NCBI GenBank assembly: GCA_014360895.1
Contig: JACIWQ010000006.1
Location: 1 to 53,544 of the forward strand
Source of the DNA: Thermoflexales bacterium
GTDB lineage: Bacteria > Chloroflexota > Anaerolineae > B4-G1 > DUEL01
DNA: 53,544 nt
Direction: 5' to 3'
The translations under genes were made by a program, and so were the position numbers. Position 1 is the stretch's first letter. Each line of letters opens with the position of its first letter. This document shows positions 50,343 to 53,544 of this stretch, in pieces. The notes under the pieces were generated by a model. The model was not told where the DNA came from. It made no database searches and was given only the letters and a program-made list of their open reading frames with translations.

Positions 50343-53300
50343 TCAGAACCCCTCCATCCGGCTCAGGTCCACAATGCCCTCGGCCAGGGCGGCAATGTGC
50401 TGCAAGAGGGCCAGACGGTTCTCCCGCAGGGCCAAGTCCTCCGCCATCACCAGCACGCCCGTCTCCCGCGCGAAGAAGCGGTCAATCACATCCACCAGCG
50501 GCAGGAAGGCGGCAAAGAAATCATCCACAGAACTATCGGGCCGGACCTTCTCCCGGGCCTCCTGCCAGGCGTCGTAGAGTTCCCGCTCTATGGAATGGAC
50601 GAAGCGGGCCGGGTCCAGGGGGAACCGTTCGGGAACGTCGCGGGTGATGCGGACACAGCGGGCGTAGTTATCCAGGATGCGCGGCCAGTCGTCGCGGGCG
50701 ACCCACCGGCTCAGTTCCTCCACCGTCTGCAGGGCCCGATAGGGATCGTCGCCCCGGGCGGCCAGGACGGCCTCCACCACATCGTGGCGGAATCCCTGCT
50801 CCCGCAGGTAGACCCGCAGCCGCCCGACGACGAAGTCCAGTGCGGCCTCCAGCGCGGCCGGGTCGGCCTGGACGGGGAGGAGACGGGCCGCCGCCGCCAG
50901 CCCCGCGCGGAGGGAGAAGGGCCGCCGCGCGCCGACCAGCGCCAGGACCATCCCCAGCGCGTCCCGGCGCAGGCCGTAGGGGTCGGCGGAGCTGGTGGGG
51001 ACCAGGCCAACGGCGAAGAGGCCCGCCAGACTGTCCAGCCGGTCCGCCAGGCCCAGGGCCAGCCCCGGCAGGCTTTGAGGCAGGGCATCCCCGGCGAAGC
51101 GGGGCAGGTAGTGCTCAAAGATGGCCTGGGCCACCTCCGGCGACTCGCCGGATTTCCGCGCGTACTCCCGACCCATCACCCCCTGCAAGCTGGTGAACTC
51201 CACCACCATCTGGGTCGCCAGGTCGGCCTTGCAGAGGTGCGCCGCGCGCCGCGCGACCGTCGTCTCCGCCTCCGTCAGCCCCAGCATGCGGGCCACCTCC
51301 GGTACCAGCGCCTCCAGACGGCGGGCCTTATCCAACATAGAGCCCAGTTGCTCTTGAAAGGTAAGGGTCGCCAGGCGGGGCAGGAACGACTCCAGCGGCC
51401 GCTCCGTGTCCTCCCGATAGAAATAGTCGGCGTCGGCGAAGCGGGCCCGCAGGACCTCTTCGTTGCCCCGCCGGACCACGTCCAGGTGCTCCTCCCCGCC
51501 GTTGCGGACGGCGACGAAGTACGGCAGCAACCGCCCGTCGCCGTCCAGGACCGGGAAGTAGCGCTGGTGTTTCTTCATCACGGCGACCAGGACCTCGGCG
51601 GGAAGGCGGAGGTAGTCCTCCTCAAACCGTCCCAGGAAGGCGGTGGGTTGCTCCACCAGGTGGGTGACCTCCTCCAGGAGGGCCGGGTCTTCCGGCACCC
51701 GGCCGCCCACTTCGGCGGCCCGGGCGGCGGCCTGCGCCGCCACGGCGGCGCGTCGCTCCTCAGGGTCAACCAGAATCCCGTGCGCCCGCATCTGGTCCAG
51801 ATACTCCTCCGCGCGCGCCAGGGAGATATCCGGCGACCCCTCGGGCCGAGAGCCCCGGCTCGTGCGGCCGCTGTAGAGGCCGGCGTAGTCAAAGGGAATC
51901 ACCGCATCCCCCAGAAGGGCCACCAGCCAGCGGACCGGGCGGGAGAAGGCGACGCCGGTCTCGTTCCAGCGCATGCTCATCGGGAAGCGCAGGCCGGAGA
52001 CCAGTTGGGGCAGGAGGTCCATCAGCACTTCCGGGGCCGGGCGGCCCTCCACCCGCCGAACGGCGACGACGTACTGGCCGCCGTCCATCTCCCGGACCTG
52101 GAGGTCGGCGACGGCCACGCCCTGGCGACGGGCGAAGCCTTCGGCGGCCGGCGTGGGGCGGCCTTCGGCGTCAAAGGCGGCGCGGGCGGGCGGCCCCTTG
52201 ACCAGTTCCTCCAGCGGGCGCTGGCGGGGCGCCAGGCCCTCCACCAGCAGGGCCAACCGTCGGGGCGTGCCCAGAACGCGCAGGTCCTCGTAGTCCAGCC
52301 GGGCCTCCGCCAGGAGCGCCGGGGCCTGCTCCCGCAGTTGGCTCAGGGCCAGGGAGAGGTCCCCTGCCGGGAGCTCTTCGGTGCCGACTTCCAGGAGGAG
52401 CGTCGCCGGGCCGGGGGGCGCCGGGGGCGGCGGGGTGCCCTCGGGCTGAGCCTCCCGTCGGGGTGTGCGCGCCAGCCAGGGGAAACCGGCCCGCTCCCGC
52501 TGGGCCACGTAGGCCTGGGCGACCTGCCGGGCGAGGTCCCGCATCCGGCGGAAGAAGACGGCCCGCTCTGTCACGCCGACCGCGCCCCGAGAGTCCAGCA
52601 GGTTGAAGGTGTGGGAACACCGGAGAATGTAATCGTGTGCCGGAATCACCAGCCCGGCTTCCAGGCAGCGACGGGCCTCGCCCTCAAAGAGGTCGTACAT
52701 CCGGCGCAGCGTCTCTATGTCCGCCACCTCAAAATCGTAGCGGCAGTGCTCTATCTCCGGGGTGAGGAGGACATCTCCGTAGGTGTGGACGCCATCCCAG
52801 TCAATTTCCCAGACGGACCGGACCCGCTGGAGGAACATCGTGATGCGCTCCAGGCCGTAGGTGATTTCCACAGCGGGCGGCTCCAGCGTGATGCCTCCGG
52901 CCTGCTGGAAATAGGTGAACTGGGTGATCTCCAGGCCGTCCAGCCAGACCTCCCAGCCCAGGCCCCAGGCGCCCAGGGCAGGGCTTTCCCAGTTGTCTTC
53001 CACAAAACGGATGTCGTGCTCCTCCCGACGGATGCCCAGGGCCTCCAAGCTCTGGAGGTAGATTTCCTGGGGGTTGCCCGGGTCGGGCTTGAGGATGACC
53101 TGGAACTGGATGTGCATCTGCATCCGGTTGGGGTTTTCGCCGTAGCGGCCGTCGTCGGGGCGGTAGGAGGGCTCCACGTAGGCGACGTTCCAGGGCTCCG
53201 GCCCCAGGACGCGCAGGACGGTGGCGGGATTCATCGTCCCGGCGCCGACTTTTTCGCTATACGGCTGCCAGAGGAGACACCCCCTCTCGGCCCAGAACTG

Positions 53301-53345
53301 TTGCAGGCGCAGGATGACTTCCTGAAAGGTCAGCGGACGCTCCAT
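50343..53345 (-). CDS. glyQS: glycyl-tRNA synthetase, fused alpha and beta subunits
   Basis: A 1000-residue enzyme that charges tRNA-Gly. Residues 1-295 are the alpha (GlyQ) part: [40 protein letters not shown] and [13 protein letters not shown]. After a proline-rich linker the beta (GlyS) part starts near 320 ([12 protein letters not shown]), with the [10 protein letters not shown] and GRTSRGSR segments, an HD-type region ([20 protein letters not shown]) and a C-terminal anticodon-binding DALR-like domain. In most bacteria these are two genes, but fusions are known. The ATG at 53345 opens the conserved N terminus ([14 protein letters not shown]); the extension to 53420 runs through the promoter and is excluded. 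Confidence 0.95.
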   Translation of the reverse strand: MERPLTFQEVILRLQQFWAERGCLLWQPYSEKVGAGTMNPATVLRVLGPEPWNVAYVEPSYRPDDGRYGENPNRMQMHIQFQVILKPDPGNPQEIYLQSLEALGIRREEHDIRFVEDNWESPALGAWGLGWEVWLDGLEITQFTYFQQAGGITLEPPAVEITYGLERITMFLQRVRSVWEIDWDGVHTYGDVLLTPEIEHCRYDFEVADIETLRRMYDLFEGEARRCLEAGLVIPAHDYILRCSHTFNLLDSRGAVGVTERAVFFRRMRDLARQVAQAYVAQRERAGFPWLARTPRREAQPEGTPPPPAPPGPATLLLEVGTEELPAGDLSLALSQLREQAPALLAEARLDYEDLRVLGTPRRLALLVEGLAPRQRPLEELVKGPPARAAFDAEGRPTPAAEGFARRQGVAVADLQVREMDGGQYVVAVRRVEGRPAPEVLMDLLPQLVSGLRFPMSMRWNETGVAFSRPVRWLVALLGDAVIPFDYAGLYSGRTSRGSRPEGSPDISLARAEEYLDQMRAHGILVDPEERRAAVAAQAAARAAEVGGRVPEDPALLEEVTHLVEQPTAFLGRFEEDYLRLPAEVLVAVMKKHQRYFPVLDGDGRLLPYFVAVRNGGEEHLDVVRRGNEEVLRARFADADYFYREDTERPLESFLPRLATLTFQEQLGSMLDKARRLEALVPEVARMLGLTEAETTVARRAAHLCKADLATQMVVEFTSLQGVMGREYARKSGESPEVAQAIFEHYLPRFAGDALPQSLPGLALGLADRLDSLAGLFAVGLVPTSSADPYGLRRDALGMVLALVGARRPFSLRAGLAAAARLLPVQADPAALEAALDFVVGRLRVYLREQGFRHDVVEAVLAARGDDPYRALQTVEELSRWVARDDWPRILDNYARCVRITRDVPERFPLDPARFVHSIERELYDAWQEAREKVRPDSSVDDFFAAFLPLVDVIDRFFARETGVLVMAEDLALRENRLALLQHIAALAEGIVDLSRMEGF

Positions 53346-53410
53346 AATCGTGGCGGCCTCCAGACAGGATTTGGGGCAGCAGTTTCGCCGCTCTCCGAGA
53401 ACTCCCTTCC

Positions 53411-53439
53411 ATTGTAACACAAGCGGAGAAAAGAGACAA
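53411..53439 (-). promoter_or_regulatory. promoter of glyQS
   Basis: The minus strand has TTGTCT (53434-53439), a 17-bp spacer and TACAAT (53411-53416). The predicted start is near 53404, giving a leader of about 60 nt, too short for a T-box element. Confidence 0.85.
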
Positions 53440-53509
53440 CACGGTGGGCTACCTGAGGTTCGGACAAAGTTGAGACAGGCTCGTCCTCACCCCTCCCCCG
53501 GCCCCACGG

Positions 53510-53536
53510 CCACGCCGCGAGCGGCTCGCCGCGTGG
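53510..53536. repeat. GC-rich inverted repeat at the window edge
   Basis: 12-bp arms (53510-53521 and 53525-53536, one mismatch) around CGG, upstream of glyQS. It may be a terminator stem or dispersed repeat of the next gene outside the window. Confidence 0.6.
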
Positions 53537-53544
53537 CGGGGCGA

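Noticed and set aside
53346-53410. T-box leader for glyQS
   Set aside because: The leader is only about 60 nt and no T-box sequence or terminator/antiterminator pair is visible.
50397-53417. Very long open frame antisense to glyQS
   Set aside because: High GC with strong third-position bias leaves the complementary frame open. The protein is a low-complexity mix of Gly, Gln, His and Arg with no domain, while the glyQS frame has every family motif.
53345-53420. N-terminal extension of glyQS to 53420
   Set aside because: It would place the -10 box inside the coding region; the family N terminus begins at 53345.

Overview
The window is GC-rich, gene-dense bacterial chromosome. It probably comes from the Chloroflexota (an Anaerolineae- or Thermoflexia-like lineage). 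That is an inference from the many multi-GAF sensor proteins, the variant PlsY motifs, the fused glycyl-tRNA synthetase and the dispersed palindromic repeats; no rRNA or marker phylogeny was available. No phage, plasmid, insertion sequence or CRISPR array was seen.

Left part (1-8.3 kb, minus strand): a small unknown gene with glutamate dehydrogenase; a GAF-type histidine kinase with an OmpR-type regulator; a secreted double-LysM protein; and an operon of ribosomal protein L25, a quinate-dehydrogenase-like protein, a sugar/cofactor-type nucleotidyltransferase and a PAP2 phosphatase. Promoters and terminators are clear here. The L25 leader starts with a terminator-like hairpin.

Plus-strand block (8.3-19.1 kb): yvcK, gap and pgk form one long overlapping gene chain. 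Interspersed in it are three nucleotidyltransferase/HEPN (MNT-HEPN) units: two tandem pairs and one fused protein. A terminator, a near-consensus promoter and tRNA-Arg(CCT) follow, then a dTDP-4-dehydrorhamnose-reductase-like gene, a repeat-rich spacer, plsY, mutL and an unknown winged-helix-like gene.

Right part (19.1-50.3 kb, all minus strand): the remarkable region. Eighteen closely spaced genes run in one direction, downstream of an extended -10 promoter near 50.26 kb. They encode two stand-alone receiver proteins, one membrane histidine kinase, an orphan ParA-type ATPase, seven GAF-domain sensors with no recognisable output domain (six membrane, one soluble), a geranylgeranyl-reductase-type flavoprotein, a Uma2 nuclease, a coiled-coil protein, two DUF574-type SAM methyltransferases, a stand-alone helical sensor domain, and a 2012-residue soluble hybrid kinase with about eight GAF domains and two receivers. 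All seven kinase-less sensors end in the same roughly 45-residue half-GAF tail. I read the cluster as a candidate multi-input sensory array: many receptors feeding two kinases and two mobile receivers, possibly positioned by its own ParA. This is a hypothesis from architecture and gene order only.

The window ends with a fused glyQS gene on the minus strand and its near-consensus promoter.
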